Origin: Planctomycetota bacterium
Lineage (GTDB): Bacteria; Planctomycetota; UBA1135; GCA-002686595
DNA: 64,000 nt
Assembly (NCBI GenBank): GCA_016779205.1
Contig: JADHOC010000008.1
Location: 62,001 to 126,000 of the forward strand
Direction of reading: 5' to 3'
Every line of letters begins with the position of its first letter. Position 1 is the stretch's first letter. The notes below the pieces were generated by a model. It saw only the letters and a list, made by a program, of their open reading frames with translations, was not told the origin of the DNA and made no database searches. Of the stretch, positions 35,464 to 43,927 are shown piece after piece. A program made the translations under genes and the position numbers.

Positions 35464-37434
35464 CTACCGGAGCAGCGCGGGCGCGCCCGTGCCCTCGAAG
35501 GCCAGGTGCCAGGGGTTCTCGAGCCAGCCCTTGTCCCGGCGCTCCGGGGTCCACCAGCGGTAGATGGACTCGAGGCCGCCGGTGTAGCCGAGCTCCGCCA
35601 GCTTCGCCTGCACGGCCGGGTTGACCTCCTGGTTCTCGTAGGTCATCCCCGTGGAGCGCGCGGCGTCCAGCCACTGGATGAGGGCGGCCCGCATGCGCTG
35701 GGCCCGAGAAAACTCGTCGAGCAGCCGGTCGTTCGCGCAGCGGGGGTCACTGGCGAGGTCGAAGAGCGTCACCTCGCCGAGCTTGCGGTCCGGGGACGAG
35801 TCGCTCCCGGTCACATCCCGCAGGTAGAGCTCGAGGAGCCAGCCCTCCAGCTCGACGCTCGCGGAGATGCCCTGGGCGGAGAGGGCGAAGCGCGGCTCGG
35901 GGGCGGGCTCTGCGTCCAGCGCGGCTCGCACGTCCCGGCCGGGGAAGGGCGCCCCGTCGAGGCCGGCCATGCCCAGGAGCGTGCGCCCCACGTCCATCTG
36001 GCGGACCGGAGCCGCGCTCCGTGAGCCAGGCTCGACGCCCGGGCCCCGGAGCACGAGGGGCACGTGGATGGTGGGGTCCACGAGCCCGAAGTGGTCCCAC
36101 CAGATGTCGCGCTCGCCGAGGGCCTCGCCGTGGTCGGCGGTGAAGGCGATGGAGGCCGACGCGACCCGCGGCCGCGCGAGGAAGTCCCCGAGGAGGCCGT
36201 CGAGGTAGCGGACCTCCCCGGCGTAGAGCGCGGTCACGAACTCCGGGTCCCGGAGCTCCGACTTCTCCAACCAGCTGGGGAGCGGCCGCGGCGCGAGCCC
36301 GAGGTCGACGTCGTCTCGGTAGGGGTCCGGCCGGCCGTCCATGAGCTCCTGCATCTGCTCGTCCGGCAGCTCGTAGGGCGTGTGGGCGTCGAAGAGGTGG
36401 ACCCACAGGAAGAGCGGCGAGCCCGACGCGTCGTTGATCCACTCGCCCGCGCGGGCGAGGGTGCCCCGCCCGTCCACCGCGCCGCGCAGCGGGGCGCTCA
36501 TGCGATCGAAGCCCTGGCCGAGGCCCGAGACGTCGTCGAAGAGGTGGAAGGCGCTCAGGGTCGCGTAGGTCCGATAGCCCGCCTCGCGGAACCGCTCCGC
36601 GAGGGTCTCGGCCGAGACGTGCAGGCGGGTGTGGTTGTTGATGATCTTCGTGTCCCTCGGGTGCACGCCGGTGAGCAGCGTCACGTGGGAGGGGTTGGTG
36701 TTGTTGATCGACGAGAAGCAGTTGGTGAAGACCGCGCCCTCGCTGCCCAGCCGGTCGATGTGCGGCGTCGAGACCGGGGAGCCTGGGTTGATCGTCGACA
36801 CGTGGTCGGCCCGGTGCGTGTCGGAGGTGATGAGGATGACGGTGGGCTGCGCCGCGTCCGGCTCCACGATCCGGGGGGAGGAGAGCAGCAGGGCCGAACG
36901 CGCCGTCCCGGCGGTGCCCCGCTCGAGCTCCAGGGCGCCGGGCCCGTCGGGGGCCTGCTGGAGGATCGTCCGCCAGCGGCCGTTCACCTGATGGCCCACG
37001 CCGCCGACCATGAGCTCCTCGGTGGCCCCCGCCTGGTCGCTCACGAGGCATGCATCGAAGGCCACCCAGCAGGCGCCACCGTCGATGGGCTCGCCCGTGA
37101 TGGTCGCGAGGCCGGCCCGGCTCGCGCGGGGGAGCTGAATCGCTGGACGACGGTCGCGGCCGCTGTCGAGGGAGAGGGTGTAGGGGGCCGGGGCGTCGGG
37201 CGGTGCGGGGAGGGCCAAGGCGGCGGCCAGCCCCTCGGGGAGCTCTTCCTCCGACCGCGGGCCCGCCGCAGGCTCCACCACCCCGCCCGGGATCGCGGTG
37301 AACATGAGCGCCGGGATCGGAGCACCCGCGGGTGCGACCTCCTCCGCGCCGCCGGAGCAGCCGGGGGTGCAGCCGAGGGTGAGGAGCAGCGCGAGCGTGC
37401 CGGGGAGGAGGGACGCTGATGTCGAGGCAGCCAT
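35464..37434 (-). CDS. Exported sulfatase-fold protein with Thr at the nucleophile position
   Basis: 656 residues. A signal peptide with Cys at 22 and 26 (LALLLTLGCTPGC) suggests a lipoprotein, although the lipobox is imperfect. An N-terminal beta-like region (about 40-195) precedes the alkaline-phosphatase-superfamily domain. That domain has VILITSDTHRADH with metal-binding Asp, then T246-N-P-S-H where sulfatases have C-x-P-S-R, and FTADHGEALGERDIWWDHFG. Without the Cys/Ser converted to formylglycine, a true sulfatase is unlikely; phosphodiesterase or phosphotransferase activity with Thr as nucleophile is more plausible. The C-terminus resembles sulfatase tails. It converges on the DUF5658-like gene and is divergent from the epimerase at 37603, sharing a 168-bp upstream region. 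Confidence 0.85.
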   Translation of the reverse strand: MAASTSASLLPGTLALLLTLGCTPGCSGGAEEVAPAGAPIPALMFTAIPGGVVEPAAGPRSEEELPEGLAAALALPAPPDAPAPYTLSLDSGRDRRPAIQLPRASRAGLATITGEPIDGGACWVAFDACLVSDQAGATEELMVGGVGHQVNGRWRTILQQAPDGPGALELERGTAGTARSALLLSSPRIVEPDAAQPTVILITSDTHRADHVSTINPGSPVSTPHIDRLGSEGAVFTNCFSSINNTNPSHVTLLTGVHPRDTKIINNHTRLHVSAETLAERFREAGYRTYATLSAFHLFDDVSGLGQGFDRMSAPLRGAVDGRGTLARAGEWINDASGSPLFLWVHLFDAHTPYELPDEQMQELMDGRPDPYRDDVDLGLAPRPLPSWLEKSELRDPEFVTALYAGEVRYLDGLLGDFLARPRVASASIAFTADHGEALGERDIWWDHFGLVDPTIHVPLVLRGPGVEPGSRSAAPVRQMDVGRTLLGMAGLDGAPFPGRDVRAALDAEPAPEPRFALSAQGISASVELEGWLLELYLRDVTGSDSSPDRKLGEVTLFDLASDPRCANDRLLDEFSRAQRMRAALIQWLDAARSTGMTYENQEVNPAVQAKLAELGYTGGLESIYRWWTPERRDKGWLENPWHLAFEGTGAPALLR

Positions 37435-37602
37435 GGCCCCAAGGCTACTGCCCTCCGGGGACAGGGGCCGAGGGTCGTCCGTCGGGAAGTCATCGGGGAT
37501 CTCACCTCGGATCTACCCCCGGCGACCTGTGAGGGGGGGGCGGCAAAGGGCTAGACTCCCGGAAGTGGGGAAGACGCGGCTCGCCCGTGCGTCCCAACTC
37601 CA

Positions 37603-38676
37603 ATGCAAGGGCCCCAGACCGCACTCGTCACCGGCGCCGCCGGCTTCGTCGGCGCCGCCGTGACCCGGCGGCTCATCGCCGCGGGCGTCCGGGTCCTCGC
37701 GCTGGACGACCTCTCCGCGGGGGACCTCGCGCGCCTGGAGAGCGCCAGGGGCGAGCTCTTGGAGATCGTCGAGGGGGACGCCTCGGACCGGGCGCTGCTC
37801 GCCGGGCTCCTCGACGCGGAACCCGAGGTGGTGATCCACCTCGCGGGCCGGGTGGGGGTCCGGACCGTGCTCTCCGATCCCGAGCTCTGCGAGCGTGAGA
37901 ACATCGAGCTGGGCGAGGCGGTCGCGGGCGCCATCGCCCTCCGCTGGCCGCGCGGGGTCCGCCCCCGCGTGCTGTCGGCATCCACCTCGGAGGTCTACGC
38001 CGAGTCCGCAGCGCCCCTGTCGGAGGCCAGTGACCTGCGCGGCCTGGCGGCCAGCGGGCGCTGGCGCTACGCGGCCTCGAAGCTCGCCTGCGAGGAGGCC
38101 CTCGACCGGGTCCTGGGCCCGGCGGGCCCGCGCCCCGTGCACCTGCGCTTCTTCAACGTCGTGGGACCGGGACAGGACGGCGCCAGCGGGATGGTGCTCC
38201 CGCGGTTCATCGAGGCTGCCCGATCCGGCGCGCCGCTCACGATCCACGGGCGCGGGTCCTCGGTGCGGACCTTCGCCCACGTGGACGCGGTCGCCGAGGA
38301 CATCGTGGCGCTGGCGCTCCCCGGCCTCTCCTCGGCGCCCGCGCAGGCGGCCAGGCTCGCGGACTTCCAGGGCCCCCTGAACCTCGGCGGGACGGCGCGC
38401 TCGACGGTGCTCCAGCTGGCCCATGAGGTCACCCGAGCCGCGGCCCGTCGCGGGCTCGCGCCGAGCCCCCTCGTCCACGTGGATCCGCGGCTCACCGTCT
38501 CGCCGCGCTTCGACGAGGTCCTCCACCGCGTGCCCGACCTCTCCCGCTTGCGAAGCCTGGGCCTTGGCCTCGCCCCGTGGTCCCTGGCGGACATCGTGGA
38601 GGACACCTTCGCGCGGCACGCCACGCCGAGGGCCGCCGAGGCGCTCGCGCCGCTTTGCGCATCGCCCGCGTCCTGA
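37603..38676 (+). CDS. NAD-dependent epimerase/dehydratase (extended SDR)
   Basis: 357 residues. Rossmann TGAAGFVG is at residues 10-17. VIHLAGRVGVRTVL, SASTSEVYAES and the catalytic YAASK follow. RFFNVVGPGQ and VRTFAHVDAVAEDI are typical of UDP-sugar 4-epimerases, UDP-glucuronate decarboxylases and relatives. It likely supplies a nucleotide sugar to the glycosyltransferases that follow; exact specificity cannot be assigned. Start ATG 37603. The next gene starts inside its 3' end (TTG 38655, 22-bp overlap). It heads a nine-gene, tightly packed operon running to 49794. Confidence 0.87.
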   Translation: MQGPQTALVTGAAGFVGAAVTRRLIAAGVRVLALDDLSAGDLARLESARGELLEIVEGDASDRALLAGLLDAEPEVVIHLAGRVGVRTVLSDPELCERENIELGEAVAGAIALRWPRGVRPRVLSASTSEVYAESAAPLSEASDLRGLAASGRWRYAASKLACEEALDRVLGPAGPRPVHLRFFNVVGPGQDGASGMVLPRFIEAARSGAPLTIHGRGSSVRTFAHVDAVAEDIVALALPGLSSAPAQAARLADFQGPLNLGGTARSTVLQLAHEVTRAAARRGLAPSPLVHVDPRLTVSPRFDEVLHRVPDLSRLRSLGLGLAPWSLADIVEDTFARHATPRAAEALAPLCASPAS

Positions 38677-39824
38677 CGCGGCTGAACCTCGGCGGGCCCG
38701 CCCGCCAGGTGATGGCCTCGGATCCGCTCCTGGTGGAGCGTGGCCACCGGGTTCGGGTCTTCGCGGGCTCGCCCGGGCCAGGCGAGGGCAGCCTCCAGCG
38801 AGAGCTCGAGGGGTTAGGCGTCGAGGTGGTGGAGATCCCGGGCCTGAGGCGCGGGCTCTCCGCGCTGGTGACGGGCGGGGATCTCCGGGCCGGGGCTCGC
38901 CTCCGCCGGGAGCTCACCGCCTTCCAGCCCGACATCGTCCATACCCACGCCGCCAAGGCCGGCGCCTTGGGCCGGCGCGCCGCGCGCCGGGCGGTCCCCG
39001 GGGCGCGGCGGTTGCACACGTTCCATGGGCACGTCCTGGAGGGGTACTTCCCCGCCCCCCTCTCCCGGCTGCTCCAGGGGGTCGAGGCCCGGCTGGCCCG
39101 CGAGACCCACCGGATCCTCGCGGTCTCCGAGGCCACGGGCGCGGACCTGGTGCGGCTGGGCGTCGTGGGGCAGGGGGAGGTCGAGGTGGTGCCGCCGGGG
39201 GTCCGCCTCGAGGGGCTCCTGGAGCTGCCCGAGCGGCGTGGGGGCCGCCTGCGTGACCAGCTCAGCCTCCACCCCGACGACGTCGCCATCGGGGTCATCG
39301 GGCGCCTGGCGCCGGTCAAGCGGACGGTGCTGGCCCTGGACGTGTTCGAGGACGTGGCGCTGGAGTTCCCGGCGGCGCACCTGGTCGTGGCCGGTGACGG
39401 CGGAGAGCGCTCCCGGGTGGAGGCCCGTCGGGATCGGCTCCCCGAGGAGGTCCGGGGGCGCGTTCACCTCCTGGGGGCGGTACAGGATGTCGGTCCTGTC
39501 CATGAGGCCCTCGACGTGCTCCTCTCCACCTCCTTCGCCGAGGGGATGCCCGTGGCCATGATCGAGGCGGCGGCGGCGGCCCGGCCGGTGGTGTCCACGG
39601 CGGTGGGCGGGGTCCCCGAGGTGGTGCGGAGCGGGATCACGGGCCTGTTCGGCGTGGACCGCGCGGGCCTGGCGGCGGCGCTGGCGAGCCTCGTAGGGGA
39701 CGCCGACCGGCGGGTGGAGATGGGGCGGGCCGCGCGTGAGCGGGTGGGGTCCCGACACTCTGCCCACGCACTCGCGGATCGGCTCGAAGACATCTATGCG
39801 CGGATGTTAGGTTCCGGCGAGTGA
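38655..39824 (+). CDS. GT4-family glycosyltransferase
   Basis: 389 residues with the GT-B fold. The start TTG 38655 puts LRIARVLTRLNLGGPARQV at the N-terminus; an upstream extension in frame is antisense-like and lacks family character. HTHAAKAGALGRRAARRA and HTFHGHVLEGYF are characteristic of a GT4 subgroup seen in exopolysaccharide loci. The C-terminal domain shows VIGRLAPVKRTVLAL, STSFAEGMPVAMIEAAAA (E-x7-E) and STAVGGVPEVV. It overlaps the epimerase by 22 bp and the next gene by 4 bp (GTGA). Sugar specificity unknown. Confidence 0.9.
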   Translation: MRIARVLTRLNLGGPARQVMASDPLLVERGHRVRVFAGSPGPGEGSLQRELEGLGVEVVEIPGLRRGLSALVTGGDLRAGARLRRELTAFQPDIVHTHAAKAGALGRRAARRAVPGARRLHTFHGHVLEGYFPAPLSRLLQGVEARLARETHRILAVSEATGADLVRLGVVGQGEVEVVPPGVRLEGLLELPERRGGRLRDQLSLHPDDVAIGVIGRLAPVKRTVLALDVFEDVALEFPAAHLVVAGDGGERSRVEARRDRLPEEVRGRVHLLGAVQDVGPVHEALDVLLSTSFAEGMPVAMIEAAAAARPVVSTAVGGVPEVVRSGITGLFGVDRAGLAAALASLVGDADRRVEMGRAARERVGSRHSAHALADRLEDIYARMLGSGE

Positions 39825-40960
39825 ACCTCCTCATGGTGAGCGGCGACCGGCAGGTCGTCATCGGCGAGCGCGGGCCCTTCTGGTCCATGCAGCGTCACTT
39901 CTCGACCTTCTTCGACCGGGTGGACGTGCTCGTGCCCGGGCCCGGGGCTGAGGTGGTGACCCGGACGATCCACGACAACGTTCACTTCCACGTGGGCCCC
40001 GAGGGGCGCGGGGCCCTCCCCGGCTGGATCGCCTCCCGGGGCGCCGAGCTGGTGAAGGAGCACGGGCACGGGCTGGTCGTGACCCACGACTACGGGACCT
40101 TCTACAACGGCCGGGGCGGGGCTCGCCTCGCACGGGCCGCGGGCCTGCCGCTGGTCTCGGAGCTCCACCACATCCCCGGGCACCCGGTGGCCAGCGGGGT
40201 GACCGAGCGCCTGGAGAAGCTGATGGCCCGGCTCTACGTGGGGTGGGCGCGGCGCCACGTGCGGGCCTTCCGCGTGGTCAACGAGACCGAGATGCCGGCC
40301 CTGCTCCGGAGCTGGGGCGTCCCCGAGGATCGGATCGTGGTGCTGCCGAGCCAGTACCTGGACTTCGAGGTCTTTCACCCGCCGACGGAGGAGCAGGAGC
40401 CCGAGCGGGACGTGGTCTTCGTGGGCCGCATGGCGGCCAACAAGGGCGTGGACCGCATCCTCGACGCCCTGGCACGGTGTGCCTCGAGGGGGCAGTCTTA
40501 CCGGGCGACCTTCGTCGGCAAGGGACCCGAGCGAGAGCGCTGGATCGCGCGGGCCGCCCGCCTGGGGCTCGCGGAGTCCACGGAGTGGATCGAGTGGATC
40601 GCCGAGCCCTCGGAGCTGGCGGAGATCTACCGCACGAGCCGGGTGTGCGTGTGCGCGTCCACCTGCGAGGGCGGGCCGCGCTTCACGGTGGAGGCCATGG
40701 CCTCCGGCGTGCCGGTGGTCTCGACGCCGGTGGGGGTCATGACGGACCTGCTCGCCGACGGTGAGGCAGGGAGGCTGGCGGGGTTCGACGTGGGGAGCCT
40801 CGCGGACGCGCTCACCGAAGTGCTCAGCGATGAGACGCGCCGGGCGGAGCGGGGCCTCGAGGCCGCGCGGCGAGTTCAGATCTTCGAGTACCACGCGGCC
40901 CTCGAGGGGTATGCCCGCGGGCTCATCGCACTCGCCGGGGCCCCGGAGGCTGGCGGTTGA
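39821..40960 (+). CDS. GT4-family glycosyltransferase
   Basis: 379 residues with the GT-B fold. The N-terminal half has RGPFWSMQRHFSTFFDRVDV, HDYGTFYNGRGGARLARAAG and ELHHIPGHP. The C-terminal domain shows VVFVGRMAANKGVDRILDAL, ASTCEGGPRFTVEAMASG (E-x7-E) and STPVGVMTDLLADG. Start GTG 39821 overlaps the previous stop by 4 bp; ATG 39833 is a possible alternative. It is cytoplasmic and part of the same coupled operon. Donor and acceptor are not predictable by eye. Confidence 0.88.
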   Translation: MNLLMVSGDRQVVIGERGPFWSMQRHFSTFFDRVDVLVPGPGAEVVTRTIHDNVHFHVGPEGRGALPGWIASRGAELVKEHGHGLVVTHDYGTFYNGRGGARLARAAGLPLVSELHHIPGHPVASGVTERLEKLMARLYVGWARRHVRAFRVVNETEMPALLRSWGVPEDRIVVLPSQYLDFEVFHPPTEEQEPERDVVFVGRMAANKGVDRILDALARCASRGQSYRATFVGKGPERERWIARAARLGLAESTEWIEWIAEPSELAEIYRTSRVCVCASTCEGGPRFTVEAMASGVPVVSTPVGVMTDLLADGEAGRLAGFDVGSLADALTEVLSDETRRAERGLEAARRVQIFEYHAALEGYARGLIALAGAPEAGG

Positions 40961-42054
40961 AGCTCATCTTTGTCACCCAGGTCCTCGACCGAGAGGACGC
41001 GGTCCTCGGCTTCGTGTCGCGCTGGGTGCGCGGGCTGGCCGGGGCCGCGGCGCGCGTGCGAGTGCTCGCGCTCGAGGTGGGGGAGACGGCGGACCTGCCC
41101 GACAACGTGGACTGGGTCGAGCTGGGCCGCCACGGCGCGGTGGGCCGCTACCTGCGCTATCGCGGCGCTGTGCGCCGGTCCTTCGCGGAGGGGTTCGACG
41201 GGCTGCTGACGCACATGGTGCCGCGCTACTCGACCCTCGCCGCCGGCTGGGCGCGCGCGGCTGGCGCGCCGCACTACCTCTGGTACACGCACAAGGGCGT
41301 CGACGGCCGGCTGCTTCGAGCCATCGAACGGGTGGACGGCGTCTTCACCGCCTCGGAGGAGTCCCTGCGGGTGGACACGCCCAAGCGCATCGTCACCGGC
41401 CACGGGATCGACGCCGAGCACTTCGACGTGGGGCGGCGTGCGTTCTCGGATGGCCCCGGGAGCAGCGGCGGAGGCCGGCTGCTCTCGGTGGGGCGCCTCA
41501 CGCCGGCCAAGGATCCCGAGTGCGTGCTCGACGCGGTGGCACGCCTCCGCGCGGAGGGCCGGGACGTGGAGCTCACCTGGGCCGGTGGCGGCCTCGCTGC
41601 GGGGGACGACGCCTACGCCCTGCGCGTGCGCGCCCTGGTGGAGTCCCTCGGGCTCGCGGGCGCGGTGCGCTTCGAGGGCGCGGTGCCCTACACCCGGATC
41701 CCGGACCTCTACGGGGCGTCCGACCTCTTCGTCTCGGCGAGCCGGACCGGGAGCGTGGACAAGGTGCTGCTGGAGGCCATGGCCGCCCGCCGCCCGCTGG
41801 TGAGTTGCAACGACTCCCTGGCGCCGCTGCTCGAGGCGGACGGCGACCTCGCGCCCTGGGCCCAGGCCTGCTCCTTTCCCGAGGGGGATGGCGCGGCGCT
41901 CGCCCTCAGGGTCGCGGGCTGGCTGGACCTTGACGCCGCCGAGCGTGTTCAGCGGACCGAGGCGCTCCGCGCCCACGTGCAGCGGGACCACGACGTGGAT
42001 CGTCTCATGGGCCGGCTCGTCAAGACCATGTCCTCGGGAGGGACCCGTGGCTGA
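40957..42054 (+). CDS. GT4-family glycosyltransferase
   Basis: 365 residues with the GT-B fold, start TTG 40957 overlapping the preceding stop (TTGA). The N-terminus is MKLIFVTQVLDREDAVLGFV. The acceptor side has LWYTHKGVDGRLLRAIERVD. The donor domain shows LLSVGRLTPAKDPECVLDAV, then SRTGSVDKVLLEAMAARRPL, where the usual EG is replaced by a Gly-Ser-Val-Asp context before the conserved LLE. This small deviation is common among GT4 relatives. It overlaps the following gene by 8 bp. It probably adds one residue of the repeat unit. Confidence 0.88.
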   Translation: MKLIFVTQVLDREDAVLGFVSRWVRGLAGAAARVRVLALEVGETADLPDNVDWVELGRHGAVGRYLRYRGAVRRSFAEGFDGLLTHMVPRYSTLAAGWARAAGAPHYLWYTHKGVDGRLLRAIERVDGVFTASEESLRVDTPKRIVTGHGIDAEHFDVGRRAFSDGPGSSGGGRLLSVGRLTPAKDPECVLDAVARLRAEGRDVELTWAGGGLAAGDDAYALRVRALVESLGLAGAVRFEGAVPYTRIPDLYGASDLFVSASRTGSVDKVLLEAMAARRPLVSCNDSLAPLLEADGDLAPWAQACSFPEGDGAALALRVAGWLDLDAAERVQRTEALRAHVQRDHDVDRLMGRLVKTMSSGGTRG

Positions 42055-43873
42055 GGAGCCCCCGATCGCCCCCGGCACGGCGGACCTGGAGGCGGCGCGC
42101 GCGGCCATCGTGGAGCCGCTACAGCGCGTCCTCGAGTGGTTGCTCGGCCACGCCGACCCCAGCACCGGGGCGCTGATCTGCCGGGAGCACGGCGTGGAGC
42201 ACACGGGCAAGAGCGCCGGGGCCGTGGTGCTCGCCACGGAGCTCGCGCGCCACTCGGCCGGCGCAGACCGGGACCGCCTCTTCGAGGCGGCGCGGGCGCA
42301 GTGCGCGCGCATCGCCGGTCGCCTCGAGCGGGAGGGAGACAGCACCTGCTTCACCTTCCGTCCCGGCCGCCACGACCCCTACAACTGCTCGAACAGCGTG
42401 ATCGACGGCGGCGCCTGCAGCGACGCCCTCGCCACCTTCGTGCTCGCCTTCGGGGACCGGTTGCCCGCCGAGGAGCGGGAGCGCTACGTCCACGCCAGCG
42501 TGCTGCACGCCCAGACCTACCTGCGCTACGCCATCGTGGACAAGGGGGTCCCCGCCCAGTGCGCCTGGGCCATGACCGGCGCGGCCCAGGCCTTTCGGCT
42601 CTCGGGGCACGAGGTGCTGCGCTTCGCCTGCGAGGTGGGCGAGGAGCGCATCGCCGCCCGCCAGCGCGGGGACGGCAGCTTCCCCTATCACCCGCTGGAC
42701 TGGGGCGCGGGCCACCCCGGCGCCGGGGACGCCAGCGCCTACTACCAGTCGCGGGTCACGGCCTTCATGTCCTTCGCCCTGGAGTCCGCCATGGGCGCCG
42801 AGGCGGGCGCGGCTGCCGACACCAGCGCCGCCGCCGCCCTCGACTTCCTGCACGGGCTCGTGGGGCCGGACGGGATCAAGGTCGGCTCCGTGGAGGCCAA
42901 GCCGTGGTACTGGGGCGCGGAGTACGAGGTGGCCTCGCACCCCTTCGACATCGCGGCCTTCGCCGTGGAGTGGCGCCGGACCCGCGCGCCCCGCGCGGCC
43001 GAGGCCATGCGCGCTTCGTGGCGGTCGTGGCTCTCCCATCTGAAGGCGAGCGGTGAACCACAGTCCCACCTCCCGGGCATGCACGGAGAGCGGCCCCGAA
43101 CGAAGAGCTATCAGTGCCCGTTCTTCTGGGCCGCCCACGCCTGCTGGATCGCGCGCTCGATCCCCGAACTCACCGAGGCCCTCGCGAGCGAGGTGCGCGA
43201 CCCCGCGCCCACCCGGGGCTGGCGGATCTTCGGCGACGTGGACCTCGCGCGGCTGGACACGGAGGACGTGGTGGCCTGGGTCCGGGGCGCGCGCCCACCG
43301 GGGAACCGTAGCCACGGGAGCCCCGCTGGCGGTCTGCTCCGCGTGTACAGCCACGCGACCGGTGGGGACCTCTATCAGGCGCCGTACTTCGAGCGCCGGG
43401 CCCCGGCCAGCTGGAGCGGGAGCGCGGGTGGCTTCAACCTCGCCCGCGGCTGGCGCTCGGGCGCCCCCGACCTGCGCTTCTCCGCATGGATCGCCCGGAC
43501 CCGGGTGCGGGCCGGCGAGGGAGCGGCGGCCCTCGCTGCGCCCGTCCAGGCCCTGCGCCGCTCCGTGGCCTCCTTCGCCTCCTCGGCGGTGGGCACGGCC
43601 TTCGTGCGCGACGCCCGCCTCCAGGGGCCGAGTCGCGGGGAGGTCGGCCTCGACTGCGGTCTCGCATTCCGGGACGGCTCTGCCGCCGGCGGCCGCTTCG
43701 AGCGCCGGTTCCGGCAGGTGGGCGAGGCGCTGGAGGTGGAGGAGCGGATGGGGGATCCCGGGCGCGCCCGGGGCCTCTGGTTCAGGCCCCCCCTCGGGGC
43801 CACGGTGCTGGTCGATGAACCCGAGCACATCCGCTACAGGTTCGGGCGCGGCTCAGACGAGGGGACCGTGTAG
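42047..43873 (+). CDS. Unrecognised two-domain enzyme, likely alpha/alpha-toroid plus beta domain
   Basis: 608 residues from GTG 42047, supported by GGGAGGGA about 6 nt upstream; no signal peptide. Residues about 15-400 are helix-rich with spaced aromatic/Asn motifs (DPYNCSNSVIDGGACSD, QRGDGSFPYHPLDWGAG, AEYEVASHPFDIAAFA). These recall alpha/alpha toroids of prenyltransferases, polysaccharide lyases, epimerases or glycosidases. Residues about 430-608 are beta-rich (GGDLYQAPYFERRAPASW, GGFNLARGWRSG, RYRFGRG), like the C-terminal sheet of heparinase II/III-type lyases. No single family was recognised. It sits inside the GT operon, 8-bp overlap with the preceding GT. A cytosolic modifying or trimming step, or C5-epimerase-like action, is speculation. 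It lacks a DxDD cyclase motif. Confidence 0.75.
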   Translation: MAEEPPIAPGTADLEAARAAIVEPLQRVLEWLLGHADPSTGALICREHGVEHTGKSAGAVVLATELARHSAGADRDRLFEAARAQCARIAGRLEREGDSTCFTFRPGRHDPYNCSNSVIDGGACSDALATFVLAFGDRLPAEERERYVHASVLHAQTYLRYAIVDKGVPAQCAWAMTGAAQAFRLSGHEVLRFACEVGEERIAARQRGDGSFPYHPLDWGAGHPGAGDASAYYQSRVTAFMSFALESAMGAEAGAAADTSAAAALDFLHGLVGPDGIKVGSVEAKPWYWGAEYEVASHPFDIAAFAVEWRRTRAPRAAEAMRASWRSWLSHLKASGEPQSHLPGMHGERPRTKSYQCPFFWAAHACWIARSIPELTEALASEVRDPAPTRGWRIFGDVDLARLDTEDVVAWVRGARPPGNRSHGSPAGGLLRVYSHATGGDLYQAPYFERRAPASWSGSAGGFNLARGWRSGAPDLRFSAWIARTRVRAGEGAAALAAPVQALRRSVASFASSAVGTAFVRDARLQGPSRGEVGLDCGLAFRDGSAAGGRFERRFRQVGEALEVEERMGDPGRARGLWFRPPLGATVLVDEPEHIRYRFGRGSDEGTV

Positions 43874-43927
43874 TGTTCAGTCCGCCGCTGGGCGTCCCGC
43901 TCCGGGACGCTGGATGAACCTGATCCC

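Noticed and set aside
35464-37434. Classical formylglycine sulfatase
   Set aside because: The nucleophile position is Thr in T-N-P-S-H, not Cys or Ser, so the standard sulfatase mechanism is not supported.
42047-43873. Squalene/terpene cyclase, suggested by the toroid-like helices
   Set aside because: No DxDD or QxxDGSW-type repeats; the C-terminal half is beta-rich, unlike cyclases.
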